From positions 2,046,001-2,110,000 of the forward strand of contig NZ_CP087724.1 of the NCBI RefSeq assembly GCF_024972755.1: DNA of 64,000 nt, read 5' to 3'. The DNA is from Halanaeroarchaeum sp. HSR-CO. Its GTDB lineage: Archaea; Halobacteriota; Halobacteria; Halobacteriales; Halobacteriaceae. Shown piece by piece: positions 25,651 to 33,975 of this stretch; position 1 is the stretch's first letter, and the number at the start of each line of letters is the position of its first letter. A program made the position numbers and the translations under genes. The notes under the pieces were generated by a model that saw only the letters and a list, made by a program, of their open reading frames with translations, ran no database searches and had not been told where the DNA came from.

Positions 25651-26865
25651 TCAAGACAGGTCGGACGGTCCAGGCGATGGATCGTCCGTAGCGTCGTCTG
25701 GGCTGGAGCGAGATTCGACCACCTTACCGGCCGAATCGGGTCCATCATCGCCCCCGTCGTCGGGTGGTCGTCCACGAGGCTCGTCCCGTCCGCCCCGTCT
25801 GACCTCGCGTCCTTCCACCAGTTCGGGGAGCACGAGGTCGGCGAAGTGGACGACCAGGACGAGCAACATCGGTCCGAGGAACAGGCCATACCAGCCGAAG
25901 AGGAGGGGACCGAAGACGTAGGCCATCATGACCATCCCGAGGTGGAGGCCACGCCCGGAGACGTACGGCCGGAGGACGAGGTCGGGGATGACGTCGACGA
26001 CGACGAACGACACGATGACGAAGAGGACCGGGAACCAGAGCAGTTGCGGAGTCTGGTAAGTGCCGTAGACCAGGTATCCGGCGAGGGGGAAATACACGAG
26101 TTTGATCCCGATGACGGGAACGAGGCTCGCGATACCGGTCAGAAGCCCCAGTAGCGTCGAATAGGGGATTCCGATACCGGCAGGCGAGACGAGGTCGAGT
26201 CCCCCGTAGACGATGGCGCCGATGACACCGGTGAGGAAGGCATTGAGGATGTTGCCGAAGAAAATGATGCTGAAGTCACGGTCGACCCGGAAGACGTAGG
26301 TCTCGAGGACGCCATCGGCGTCCGTAAAGCGTTCCGTGAACCAGTCGGCAAGCCGGTGGTCGTCGCGTAGCAGGTAAAACGAGAGGAGGATGATGACGAA
26401 CAGGTGCAACGCCGCGGTCCCGAAGAAGCCGACGTACGCTCCCGCATCACCGAGGTTCTGCCAGATGGCATCGAAGCTGATCTGCTGTGAGAGAATCGCG
26501 ACAGGGTCGGTGACGAGCCCGGAGATGTCCACGTACGGTTCGATCAACGTCTCCACCTGGCCGATGTCGAGACCCTGGACCTCGACGAGGCGACTGAACT
26601 CCTGTAATCCGATGGCGATGGTGTACGCGAGCAGGAGGATGGCGGGGAGGATGATCAGGACGAGGGAGATGGCCGCCGCGAACGACGGCGGTCGGACCAC
26701 CCGCCGCAACCGGCGATAGATCGGCCGCGTCGCGTAGTACACGAAGAGTCCGAAGACGAAGGTCCCGACGAACGAGACGAAGAGGTACGCGAGAAACGCC
26801 GCGAGTAGTCCGGCGATAGTCCACCAGCCGATCTGCGCCCGGCCCATCTCCCACGGCGACGGCAT
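25651..26865 (-). CDS. AI-2E family transporter (PerM/YdiK-type permease)
   Basis: 404 residues with about eight membrane helices. Family pattern: an N-terminal helix pair (IGWWTIAGLLAAFLAYLFVSFVGTFVFGLFVYYATRPIYRRLRR), a middle GFFGTAALHLFVIILLSFYLLRDDHRL, and the conserved GIPYSTLLGLLTGIASLVPVIGIKLVYFPLAGYLV and VVDVIPDLVLRPYVSGRGLHLGMVMMAYVFGPLLFGWYGLFLGPMLL. The last 60 residues are a hydrophilic Asp/Pro-rich tail. Substrates of archaeal members are unknown; Na+/H+ or solute export has been proposed for the family. Confidence 0.9.
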   Translation of the reverse strand: MPSPWEMGRAQIGWWTIAGLLAAFLAYLFVSFVGTFVFGLFVYYATRPIYRRLRRVVRPPSFAAAISLVLIILPAILLLAYTIAIGLQEFSRLVEVQGLDIGQVETLIEPYVDISGLVTDPVAILSQQISFDAIWQNLGDAGAYVGFFGTAALHLFVIILLSFYLLRDDHRLADWFTERFTDADGVLETYVFRVDRDFSIIFFGNILNAFLTGVIGAIVYGGLDLVSPAGIGIPYSTLLGLLTGIASLVPVIGIKLVYFPLAGYLVYGTYQTPQLLWFPVLFVIVSFVVVDVIPDLVLRPYVSGRGLHLGMVMMAYVFGPLLFGWYGLFLGPMLLVLVVHFADLVLPELVEGREVRRGGRDEPRGRPPDDGGDDGPDSAGKVVESRSSPDDATDDPSPGPSDLS

Positions 26866-26928
26866 ATGCTCACTGACGGTGGCCAGCCTCTAAACAGTGT
26901 GGATGGCCAACAGGAAGCCGAAACGGCC

Positions 26929-28383
26929 TCAGTCGGCGCCGGCCACGGACGGAGCCGCTCCGGCGTCAGCGTCGTCCTGGTAGAAGATCTTCCAGCCGGT
27001 CAGCCCCATCACGACGAGGATCACCGGCGAGAGCAACCCGAAGATGTAGTACGGCGCGTACGAGACGACGGGCACCCCCATCGCCGCGGCCATGTACACG
27101 CCACCGGAGTTCCAGGGGACCAGGGCGGACGTGGTCGTCCCCGATGCCTCGATTGCACGTGAGAGGTTCCGACTATCGAGGTCGTACTCGTCGTAGAGGT
27201 TCCGGAAGGTCATCCCCGGTACGACGATGGCCATGTACTGCTCGGCGGCCAGGACGTTGACCACGATCGCGCTCACGGCCGTCCCGGCGGTCACGCCAGC
27301 GACCGAACTGACGGCCTCACCGATGTAGTGGGCGATGGCCGCGAGGATGCCGGTCGCCTCGAAGATACCGCCCAGCGCGAGGGCGGCGACGACGATGGAG
27401 ATCACCCAGATCGACCCCGAGAGCCCGCTACTCGCCAGGAGGTCCGTCACGAGCTGGACGCCGGTCTCGGGACTGGTTCCGTAGTGGACCGTCGACCACG
27501 CCGTCGAGAAAGCCGTTCCCTGATAGAGCGTGCTCACGCCGACACCGGCGAAGATCCCCGCGGTGAGCGAGGGGAGCGCGGGGTAGCCGTACAGCGCGAG
27601 CGCGAAGGTCAACACCAGCGGTGCCAGCGTCAGCGGTGATATCGCATACGTCCCGGCGAGGCCGCTCTGGATCTCGGCGACGCGGCCAGCGGGGATCGCT
27701 CCGGCCGCATCGAGACCGAGGAACGTGAAGAACACGACGGAAAGCCCGAACGCGATGGACGTTCCGGGGCGCATCGCCCGCACGTGGTCCATGAGTTCGG
27801 TGTTCGTCACTGCCGCCGCGAGGTTGGTGGTATCCGAAAGCGGTGAGTTCTTATCTCCGGTGTACGCACCGGAAAGGATCGCACCAGCGGTCATCGGGGC
27901 GGGGATGCCGAGTCCGGAGCCGATACCGACCATGGCCACCCCGAGTGTCCCTGCCGTGGTCCAGGACGAACCGATGGCGAACGCGACGATGGCAGCCAGG
28001 ACGGCCGTGAAGGGGAGAAAGACGGTCGGCGTGAGAAATTCCAGCCCGTAGTACATGATCGTCGGGATGGTCCCGGCGTCGATCCACGAGGCGATGAGCA
28101 TGTAGATGACGAAGAGGATGAGGATGGCCTGTAGTCCCATGAGGATGCTCCGACTGATCCCGTCGTACAGGGTCGACCACGTATAGCCGAAGTAGTATCG
28201 ACCCATCAGGCCCGTGAAGACGATCCCCCAGAGTAGCGGCATCTGCGGATCCAGTTCGAGGAAGACGATACCCAACGAGAGGAACCCGAGCATCGCCACG
28301 ACGGGGACGAGCGACTCGACCAACGACGGCCGCTGTTCCGCATCGATGTCCTCGTAGAGTCGGGGTTCGAAGTCGAAGGCCAT
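26929..28383 (-). CDS. NhaC family Na+/H+ (or amino-acid/H+) antiporter
   Basis: 484 residues with about 11-12 membrane helices. Recognisable NhaC pieces: [60 protein letters not shown] and [62 protein letters not shown]. NhaC-family carriers exchange Na+ for protons, and some accept organic substrates. It is divergent from the iclR gene and near a class III aminotransferase, so import or export of an amino compound is possible. Its ATG overlaps the stop of a small upstream frame (TAATG). Confidence 0.88.
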   Translation of the reverse strand: MAFDFEPRLYEDIDAEQRPSLVESLVPVVAMLGFLSLGIVFLELDPQMPLLWGIVFTGLMGRYYFGYTWSTLYDGISRSILMGLQAILILFVIYMLIASWIDAGTIPTIMYYGLEFLTPTVFLPFTAVLAAIVAFAIGSSWTTAGTLGVAMVGIGSGLGIPAPMTAGAILSGAYTGDKNSPLSDTTNLAAAVTNTELMDHVRAMRPGTSIAFGLSVVFFTFLGLDAAGAIPAGRVAEIQSGLAGTYAISPLTLAPLVLTFALALYGYPALPSLTAGIFAGVGVSTLYQGTAFSTAWSTVHYGTSPETGVQLVTDLLASSGLSGSIWVISIVVAALALGGIFEATGILAAIAHYIGEAVSSVAGVTAGTAVSAIVVNVLAAEQYMAIVVPGMTFRNLYDEYDLDSRNLSRAIEASGTTTSALVPWNSGGVYMAAAMGVPVVSYAPYYIFGLLSPVILVVMGLTGWKIFYQDDADAGAAPSVAGAD

Positions 28384-28526
28384 TACTGCGCCTCCATCGA
28401 GCCGATTCGACGACGTTCACGACGGAACGGGTCGTACGGAGTTGATCGGTCGGTCGACGGATCGATCGTGGCCCGTCCCGCCGCGAAGGCGGCGAACGCA
28501 CGTGAACCGCTAGCGGTTCGGATCAT
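28383..28526 (-). CDS. Possible small protein upstream of the antiporter (47 aa)
   Basis: ATG 28526 starts a frame [20 protein letters not shown]...[14 protein letters not shown] of 47 residues whose TAA overlaps the antiporter ATG (TAATG). A TATA-like element at 28551-28560 (TCTTATGTAC on the minus strand) is about 30 nt before this ATG, the usual distance for a leaderless start, and no comparable promoter is visible nearer to the antiporter. The peptide is basic at its C-terminus. It may be a real small protein or a translated leader; conservation is not known. Confidence 0.4.
   Translation of the reverse strand: MIRTASGSRAFAAFAAGRATIDPSTDRSTPYDPFRRERRRIGSMEAQ
28504..28519. promoter_or_regulatory. 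Perfect 16-bp palindrome upstream of the antiporter
   Basis: GAACCGCT is followed directly by AGCGGTTC. It lies just downstream of the proposed transcription start for the antiporter transcript, inside the small frame. Binding by a dimeric regulator is possible; it differs from the GTTTGA-type palindrome near iclR. Confidence 0.4.
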
Positions 28527-28642
28527 TCCAGGTGAACGACCCAAAACGACGTACATAAGATTTCTTGTACCGACCTCGATTGTGAATGTCCCACACACCC
28601 AGGACCGATGACTGGACGTCGCCGATCTCCACAGCCCGTTGA

Positions 28643-28659
28643 GTTTGAGATATCCAAAC
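28643..28659. promoter_or_regulatory. Candidate IclR operator overlapping the iclR promoter (site 1)
   Basis: GTTTGAGATATCCAAAC is a palindrome (arms extend to GAG...CTC at 28641-28661). Its AT-rich centre is the only TATA-like sequence before iclR, so binding here would block the promoter. The same pattern recurs before the aminotransferase. Confidence 0.6.
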
Positions 28660-28690
28660 TCGTATGACCACTGCCCGCGTCCGCAGTGGT

Positions 28691-29488
28691 ATGAGCGAGC
28701 GCGATTCGGGGGACGAGCCCCGCCGGATCAAGTCCGTGGGGACGGTCAGCGACATCCTGCGAACGATCCAGTTCCAGGACGCGCCGACGTTCGTCGACGT
28801 CGTGGACGCCATCGACCTGTCGAAGGGAACGGTACACACCTACCTCTCGACGCTCGAAGCGGAGGGGTTCGTCACTCGGGACGAGGGCGTCTACCGGCTC
28901 GGCGTTCGGTTCATCCCGATGGCCGAGACGGTCCGAAACGAGACGAGACTCTACCGGGCGGCCCGAGAGGAGGTAGAGACCCTCGCACGGGAGACCCAGG
29001 AGTACGTCCACCTGACCGTGGCGGACCGCGGCAGAGAGGTGACCATCGAAGAGCGACGTGGCGAGAACGCCATCGCGATGGACTACCACCTCCGGATGCG
29101 CGAGGCACCGCAGCATCTCCACTACACCTCGACGGGCAAGGCAATGTTGGCCCACTTCGACCAGGAACGCGTAGACCGGATCATCGAAGCGGAAGGACTC
29201 GTCGCCCAGACGGACCAGACGATCACGGACCGGGAGGAGCTGGCCGCCGAGCTGGCCGACATCCGGGATCGTGGGTTCGCGGTCAACGACGAAGAAGAGG
29301 TTCGGGGGATGCGATCGGTCGGCGCCGTGGTTCGCGGCATCGAGGACGACGTCGCCGGAGCCATCAGTGTGACCGCGCCCAAGCGCCGATTGTCCGGCGA
29401 CCGGTTCCACACGACCGTGCCCGAACTCGTGATGCAGGCGGCGAACATCATCGAAGTGAACCTCGAGACGGCGGTTCTGGACGTCTGA
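28691..29488 (+). CDS. IclR family transcriptional regulator
   Basis: 265 residues. An N-terminal winged helix (SVGTVSDILRTIQFQDAPTFVDVVDAIDLSKGTVHTYLSTLEAEGFVTRDEGVYRLGVRFI, residues 15-75) is followed by the IclR effector domain (REEVETLARETQEYVHLTVADRGREVTIEERRGENAI..., HYTSTGKAMLAHF, RGFAVNDEEEVRGMRSVGAVVRG, GAISVTAPKRRL). The first possible ATG is 28664, but it lies only five bases after the palindrome that also provides the TATA-like centre; ATG 28691 fits a short-leader transcript better. Likely controls itself, the aminotransferase and perhaps the antiporter. Confidence 0.88.
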   Translation: MSERDSGDEPRRIKSVGTVSDILRTIQFQDAPTFVDVVDAIDLSKGTVHTYLSTLEAEGFVTRDEGVYRLGVRFIPMAETVRNETRLYRAAREEVETLARETQEYVHLTVADRGREVTIEERRGENAIAMDYHLRMREAPQHLHYTSTGKAMLAHFDQERVDRIIEAEGLVAQTDQTITDREELAAELADIRDRGFAVNDEEEVRGMRSVGAVVRGIEDDVAGAISVTAPKRRLSGDRFHTTVPELVMQAANIIEVNLETAVLDV

Positions 29489-29805
29489 GACCGCGAGATA
29501 CTTCCAGCGAGGGAGTGCACTCCTGGGCGGCCAGAGGAGTTCGAACATATCGAACCGACGAGCGGCGGTGTCCTCGATTCGTCGCGAGATGGGCTAACGG
29601 AGGCGACGAACTGCCGACCGTCCCAGGCACGCCAGCCGACCGGTTCGGAGTTCGGGCGAACCGGCCGGTATCGCGGCCACAATTGTTTGATATATTCAAA
29701 CCACGTCGCTACAGAATTCCACAACCAGATAGCATCCGCGATATTTCTACGACCGCCGACCAATATAGCGTAAATTTATGTATGTTTGTCTAACAAGGGA
29801 CGTAC
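29489..29805. promoter_or_regulatory. iclR-aminotransferase intergenic control region
   Basis: No gene is supported in this 317-bp gap. It holds two palindromes of the iclR type: GTTCGAACATATCGAAC at 29539-29555 (site 2) and GTTTGATATATTCAAAC at 29685-29701 (site 3). A strong TATA-like TAAATTTATG at 29771-29780 lies about 30 nt before the aminotransferase ATG. Sites 2 and 3 are upstream of that TATA box, the position expected for activation. Confidence 0.6.
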
Positions 29806-31203
29806 ATGGAGCGCGCAACCGCAGAACCCGACGTCACCGCCCTTCCGGGCGAACTTGCCAGCGAGTGGGTCGACTTCCATCACCAGAACGCGGCGACGAG
29901 CACCTACGTCTACGACTTCGTCTGGGACATCACCCAGGATGCCGCGGGACCCTTCGTGACCGACGTGGATGGCAACGTCCTGATGGACTTCACCAGCCAC
30001 GTCGCGGCCTCCCCGCTCGGGTACAACAACCCGAAGATCATGGACAAGTTCGAGGAGTTCGACCTCGTCGATCCGATGAAGATGGCCGGCCAGGACTTCT
30101 ACGTGGCGACCGACACGTCGAGTCCCGAGGACGCCGGCTTCCCCGGACCGGCCCACCTGATGGACCGACTGACGGACCTCACCGACCACTACGGTCTGAA
30201 CACCGTCTTCCTCTCGAACTCCGGCGCAGAGGCGGTCGAGAACGCGATCAAGATCAGCTACGACTACCGTGACGGTGCCAAGTGGGCGATCACGTTCGAC
30301 GGGGCCTTCCACGGTCGCACGCTCGGCGCCCTCTCACTCAACCGCTCGAAGTCCACCCATCGCCGCAAGTTCCCCGAGATTTCCGGGGTTCACGATATGC
30401 CGTTCTGCCAGGACAGGACCTGCACGCCGGAGACCTGTGACTGTGGGTACTTCCCGGGCGACTCGGAGGTCTCGGAACTCCGCCGTCGTCTCGACCCGGA
30501 CTCCGGGAACATCCACCCGGACGACGTGGCCTACATCATCCTGGAACCGATCCAGGGCGAGGGCGGCTACAAGATACCCAGCGACGAGTTCATGCGGGAC
30601 ATCGCGGACCTCACCGATCGCTACGACATTCCCCTCGTCGCCGACGAGATACAGTCTGGCGTCGGCCGCACCGGGGAACGCTGGGGGTCCGATCACTTCC
30701 CCATCGAGCCGGACGTCATCACGAGCGCGAAGGCCCTCCGCGTGGGCGCGACCATCGGGAAGAAGAAGATATTCCCCGACAAGAAGGCCAGACTCTCCTC
30801 GACCTGGGGAGCGGGCGACATCCTGGCGTCCGCACAGGGCGTGTTCACCATCGAGGCCATCGAGGAGTACGACCTCATGCAGAACGCCGTCGAACGGGGC
30901 CGGCAGTTCGTCGAGCGACTCGAGGACGCCGCCACGGACGCAGTCGTGGACGTCCGCGGCAAAGGGCTCATGATCGCCGTCGAGTTCGACACGAAGGACC
31001 GCCGCGAGGCGATGGTGCAGGCGCTCCTCCAGCGTGGCCTCCTCACGCTCGGCTGTGGCGTGAAGACCCTGCGATTCCTCCCGCCCCTCGACGTGACCGA
31101 ACGCGAGATCGACCTCGCCGCGAGCCTCGTCGAGGACGCCCTCGACGACTCGAAGGTCAAGCGTGTCGGGCCGGCCGTCAGTTCGAGCGAAGACACGATC
31201 TGA
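29806..31203 (+). CDS. Class III PLP-dependent aminotransferase (omega-amino-acid type)
   Basis: 465 residues. The fold-type-I motifs are clear: VTDVDGNVLMDFTSHVAASPLGYNNPKI, FLSNSGAEAVENAIKISYDY, FDGAFHGRTLGALSLNRSK, YIILEPIQGEGGYKIPS, LVADEIQSGVGRTGE, and the PLP lysine K309 in ITSAKALR. A Cys-rich insertion (CQDRTCTPETCDCGYF, residues 200-215) is unusual and might bind metal. Annotation within this family (4-aminobutyrate, diaminobutyrate, ornithine) is not possible by eye. The neighbouring IclR regulator and NhaC-type carrier suggest catabolism of an imported amino compound. Confidence 0.88.
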   Translation: MERATAEPDVTALPGELASEWVDFHHQNAATSTYVYDFVWDITQDAAGPFVTDVDGNVLMDFTSHVAASPLGYNNPKIMDKFEEFDLVDPMKMAGQDFYVATDTSSPEDAGFPGPAHLMDRLTDLTDHYGLNTVFLSNSGAEAVENAIKISYDYRDGAKWAITFDGAFHGRTLGALSLNRSKSTHRRKFPEISGVHDMPFCQDRTCTPETCDCGYFPGDSEVSELRRRLDPDSGNIHPDDVAYIILEPIQGEGGYKIPSDEFMRDIADLTDRYDIPLVADEIQSGVGRTGERWGSDHFPIEPDVITSAKALRVGATIGKKKIFPDKKARLSSTWGAGDILASAQGVFTIEAIEEYDLMQNAVERGRQFVERLEDAATDAVVDVRGKGLMIAVEFDTKDRREAMVQALLQRGLLTLGCGVKTLRFLPPLDVTEREIDLAASLVEDALDDSKVKRVGPAVSSSEDTI

Positions 31204-31221
31204 TCGGCCGCGACGGTCGGG

Positions 31222-31548
31222 TTAGAACTGGTAGCGACGCTGGTCCTCGTCGTCCGGTTGTGGAAACGCCGCCCCACCCGTCATCTCCTCGTAGGTCATC
31301 CCCGAGAGGTACTCGTCGTACGTGACGTCGTAGCGACTCCGGAGGTGGAAGTCCAGTTTGCCGGTGTCGACCGTCGACTGGAAGAGGAGGTGGACGGCGC
31401 GCTGGACCAGATCGGACGGGTCCTCGGTGTCCAGTGCGGCCGCGAGGAGCGCGAGTTCCGTTCGACTCTCTTCGTCCAGCGAGACGTCCAGGTCACGCAG
31501 GTCGGCGTACTCCGCGTCGACGGCGTCGGTCAGGTCGTCCAGACTCAT
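31222..31548 (-). CDS. Conserved haloarchaeal hypothetical protein
   Basis: 108 residues from ATG 31548. The first half is helical and acidic (DDLTDAVDAEYADLRDLDVSLDEESRTELALLAAALDTEDPSDLVQRAVHLLFQ); the second half contains an Arg/Tyr-rich segment (LDFHLRSRYDVTYDEYLSGMTYEEM) and a disordered tail. The longer in-frame start at 31737 lies inside mutY and is rejected. No known function; it is convergent with the aminotransferase. Confidence 0.6.
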   Translation of the reverse strand: MSLDDLTDAVDAEYADLRDLDVSLDEESRTELALLAAALDTEDPSDLVQRAVHLLFQSTVDTGKLDFHLRSRYDVTYDEYLSGMTYEEMTGGAAFPQPDDEDQRRYQF

Positions 31549-31630
31549 AGCACTCGTTCGGGCAGGTGGCCGGAAACGCGTTTCGCCTCGGGCGCCATAC
31601 TGAAGCCCACCACTCCCGTTGTCCGGTCCG

Positions 31631-32554
31631 ATGACGGAGCAAGAGTGGTCGCTCCCGCCGGACCGACGGGCCGTGCGACGTGCGCTCGTCGAGTGGTACG
31701 AGACCGACCACCGCTCGTTCCCGTGGCGCGAGACCACCGACCCCTACGAGATACTCGTCTCCGAAGTGATGAGCCAGCAGACCCAACTCGACCGGGTGGT
31801 CCCCGCCTGGGAGGCCTTTCTCGAACGGTGGCCGACGATCGCGGACCTCGCCGACGCCGACCGGGCGGACGTGGTCGGCTTCTGGTCGGGGCACAATCTC
31901 GGCTACAACAACCGGGCGAGGTACCTGCACGAGGCCGCCAACCAGGTCCGCGAGGACTTCGGGGGCGAGTTCCCCGAGACGCCCAACGAGCTACAGGAAT
32001 TGCAGGGGGTGGGCCCGTACACCGCCAACGCGGTGGCGAGTTTCGCGTTTGATGCGGGCGACGCGGTCGTGGACACGAACGTGAAACGGGTGCTCTTCCG
32101 GGCCTTCGACGTCCCGGACGACGACGGGGCGTTCGCGGCGGCCGCCACAGCACTCATGCCCGAGGGCGAATCCAGGGTCTGGAACAACGCCATCATGGAA
32201 CTCGGCGGGGTGGCGTGCGGGAAGACCCCCCGGTGCAACGAAGCGGAGTGTCCCTGGCGGGAGTGGTGTCACGCGTACGAGAGTGGGGATTTCACCGCGC
32301 CGGACGTTCCGACCCAGCCGAGTTTCGAGGGGAGTCGGCGACAGATGCGCGGCCGAGTCGTCGCGGCGCTCGAATCGAACGACGAGCTCGCACTCGACGA
32401 ACTCGGGCCCCGTGTGCGGGTCGATTACGACCCGGACGGAGAACACGGCCGCGAGTGGCTCGCCGAACTGCTCGGCGACCTGGCCGACGATGGCCTCGTC
32501 GAGGTGGTCGAGAGCGACGAAACGGGCGAGGCGACTGCTCGACTCCAGCGCTGA
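31631..32554 (+). CDS. mutY: A/G-specific adenine glycosylase (MutY/HhH-GPD family)
   Basis: 307 residues. It removes A mispaired with oxidised G in base excision repair. SEVMSQQTQLDRVVPAWEAFLERWP matches the MutY active-site Glu region, LQGVGPYTANAVASFAF is the helix-hairpin-helix, and VVDTNVKRVLFR holds the catalytic Asp. The Fe-S loop cysteines are CGKTPRCNEAECPWREWC, spacing C-x5-C-x4-C-x5-C rather than the usual C-x6-C-x2-C-x5-C. The C-terminal 90 residues form a small winged-helix-like domain instead of the bacterial MutT-like domain. I take ATG 31631; a TTG at 31619 is possible. Confidence 0.9.
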   Translation: MTEQEWSLPPDRRAVRRALVEWYETDHRSFPWRETTDPYEILVSEVMSQQTQLDRVVPAWEAFLERWPTIADLADADRADVVGFWSGHNLGYNNRARYLHEAANQVREDFGGEFPETPNELQELQGVGPYTANAVASFAFDAGDAVVDTNVKRVLFRAFDVPDDDGAFAAAATALMPEGESRVWNNAIMELGGVACGKTPRCNEAECPWREWCHAYESGDFTAPDVPTQPSFEGSRRQMRGRVVAALESNDELALDELGPRVRVDYDPDGEHGREWLAELLGDLADDGLVEVVESDETGEATARLQR

Positions 32555-32609
32555 GCGGCGGTCGTCTCCCGTCCCAACTTCCGGCGGGAACGGTATCCAA
32601 CCGGGACGG

Positions 32610-32615
32610 TTTTTT
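32610..32615 (+). terminator. Oligo-T run between mutY and the FMN reductase gene
   Basis: Six T residues 56 bp after the mutY stop, a plausible archaeal terminator; it lies about 23 nt before the next start and so could also be part of that promoter. Confidence 0.4.
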
Positions 32616-32637
32616 GCCCGCGAGGAGACCTGCCACT

Positions 32638-33219
32638 ATGACAGTCCGAATCGCGGCCCTGGTCGGCAGTCTTCGAGCGGGTAGCGTGACGCGAATCGCC
32701 TCGCGAGAGGCGCTCGCGGAGGCCGAGCGACTGGGTGCCGAGACCGACCTGATCGACCTCCGCGAGTTCGACCTGCCGATGTACGACCCGGACGCGTCCG
32801 ACGCCGGCGACGCCGTCGCGCTGAAGTCGCGTCTGCGGGACGCCGATGCGGTCGTACTCGGCACACCGATGTACCACGGGTCGTACTCCTCGCCCATCAA
32901 GGTCGCCATCGACTACAGCGGCTTCGACGAGTTCGAGAACACCACCGTGGGCCTGCTGGCGGTCGCCGGCGGGAGTTTCCCGATCACGGCACTCGAACAC
33001 CTCCGATCGACCATGCGAGCGCTGGACGCCTGGGTGCTCCCCCATCAGGCCGCGATACCGAACGCCTCCTCGACGGTGGCGGACGGCGAGATCGTCGACG
33101 AGGACATCGCGGAGCGCGTGCGGACGCTGGGCCGACGGGTCGTCCAGTACGCGAACATCGAACCGGACCCGCTCTCCTTCGAGGGCGCGCACAACGTAAA
33201 GGAAGTCGAGGACACCTGA
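32638..33219 (+). CDS. NADPH-dependent FMN reductase family (flavodoxin-like) protein
   Basis: 193 residues. The phosphate-binding loop GSLRAGSVTR at residues 9-18 and the flavin motif TPMYHGSYSSPIKVAIDY near residue 80 define the family, with GLLAVAGGSFPITALEHLRSTMRALDAWVLP as the C-terminal core. These enzymes reduce FMN, quinones or azo compounds. The ATG 32638 is directly before the first beta strand; upstream in-frame sequence belongs to mutY. Confidence 0.88.
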   Translation: MTVRIAALVGSLRAGSVTRIASREALAEAERLGAETDLIDLREFDLPMYDPDASDAGDAVALKSRLRDADAVVLGTPMYHGSYSSPIKVAIDYSGFDEFENTTVGLLAVAGGSFPITALEHLRSTMRALDAWVLPHQAAIPNASSTVADGEIVDEDIAERVRTLGRRVVQYANIEPDPLSFEGAHNVKEVEDT

Positions 33220-33271
33220 CGATCACGGGCGAAGCAATCGATTTTTGCGCCCGACCCACCGCGTGCATCAC

Positions 33272-33859
33272 ATGCACGCCATCACGAACAGCGGGTGGGT
33301 CGAGGTCATCACCGGATCGATGTTCTCCGGGAAGACCGAGGAGCTGCTCCGTCGGCTGCGCCGCGCGGAGATCGCGGGCCAGTCCGTCGCCGCGTTCACC
33401 CCCGCCATCGACGACCGCTTCGGCCAGGAGACGCTCGGGTCCCACGCGGGAAGTTCCTGGCAGGCGACCGTCGTCGACAACGATGGAGCGGGCGTCTGGG
33501 ACGTCGTCGACGTACTGGACGGCGAGGAAGTGGTCGCCATCGACGAGGCCAACTTCTTCGATCCGCCGCTCGTCGACGTGGCCCAGGAACTGGCCAGTGC
33601 AGGCCGGCGTGTCATCGTCAGTGGACTCGATCAGACGTATCGCGGCGACCCCTACGAACCCGTGCCACAGCTGATCGCGACGGCCGAGTACGTCGACAAA
33701 CTCCAGGCAATCTGCACCATCTGTGGCGAACCAGCGACCCGGACTCAGCGAATCGTCGACGGCCAACCAGCACACGTGGACGAACCGACGACCATCGTGG
33801 GGGCCGACGAGTCCTACGAGGCGCGCTGTCGGAACTGCCACGTCGTCCGGACCGAGTGA
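33272..33859 (+). CDS. tdk: Thymidine kinase (type II)
   Basis: 195 residues. It phosphorylates thymidine in salvage. The P-loop GSMFSGKT is at residues 13-20, the catalytic acid region is EEVVAIDEANFFDPPLVDVAQ, and the lasso and zinc region has CTICGEPATRTQR and CRNCHVVR as the four zinc cysteines. The ATG 33272 gives the usual short N-terminus; an in-frame start at 33245 is less likely. Confidence 0.93.
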   Translation: MHAITNSGWVEVITGSMFSGKTEELLRRLRRAEIAGQSVAAFTPAIDDRFGQETLGSHAGSSWQATVVDNDGAGVWDVVDVLDGEEVVAIDEANFFDPPLVDVAQELASAGRRVIVSGLDQTYRGDPYEPVPQLIATAEYVDKLQAICTICGEPATRTQRIVDGQPAHVDEPTTIVGADESYEARCRNCHVVRTE

Positions 33860-33975
33860 TGTCGCTCGCTCATCCGGGCCCCGTTTCGCCCTCGAGTGAG
33901 TGGTCGGGACGGCGATCGCACGGGCAGGGGACTTTCGACAATCGTTTACGGTCGGGTTGATTTTGTCCTGATAAC

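Noticed and set aside
28664-28690. ATG 28664 as the iclR start
   Set aside because: It is five bases after the palindrome that holds the only TATA-like sequence, too close for transcription to begin before it; ATG 28691 fits better.
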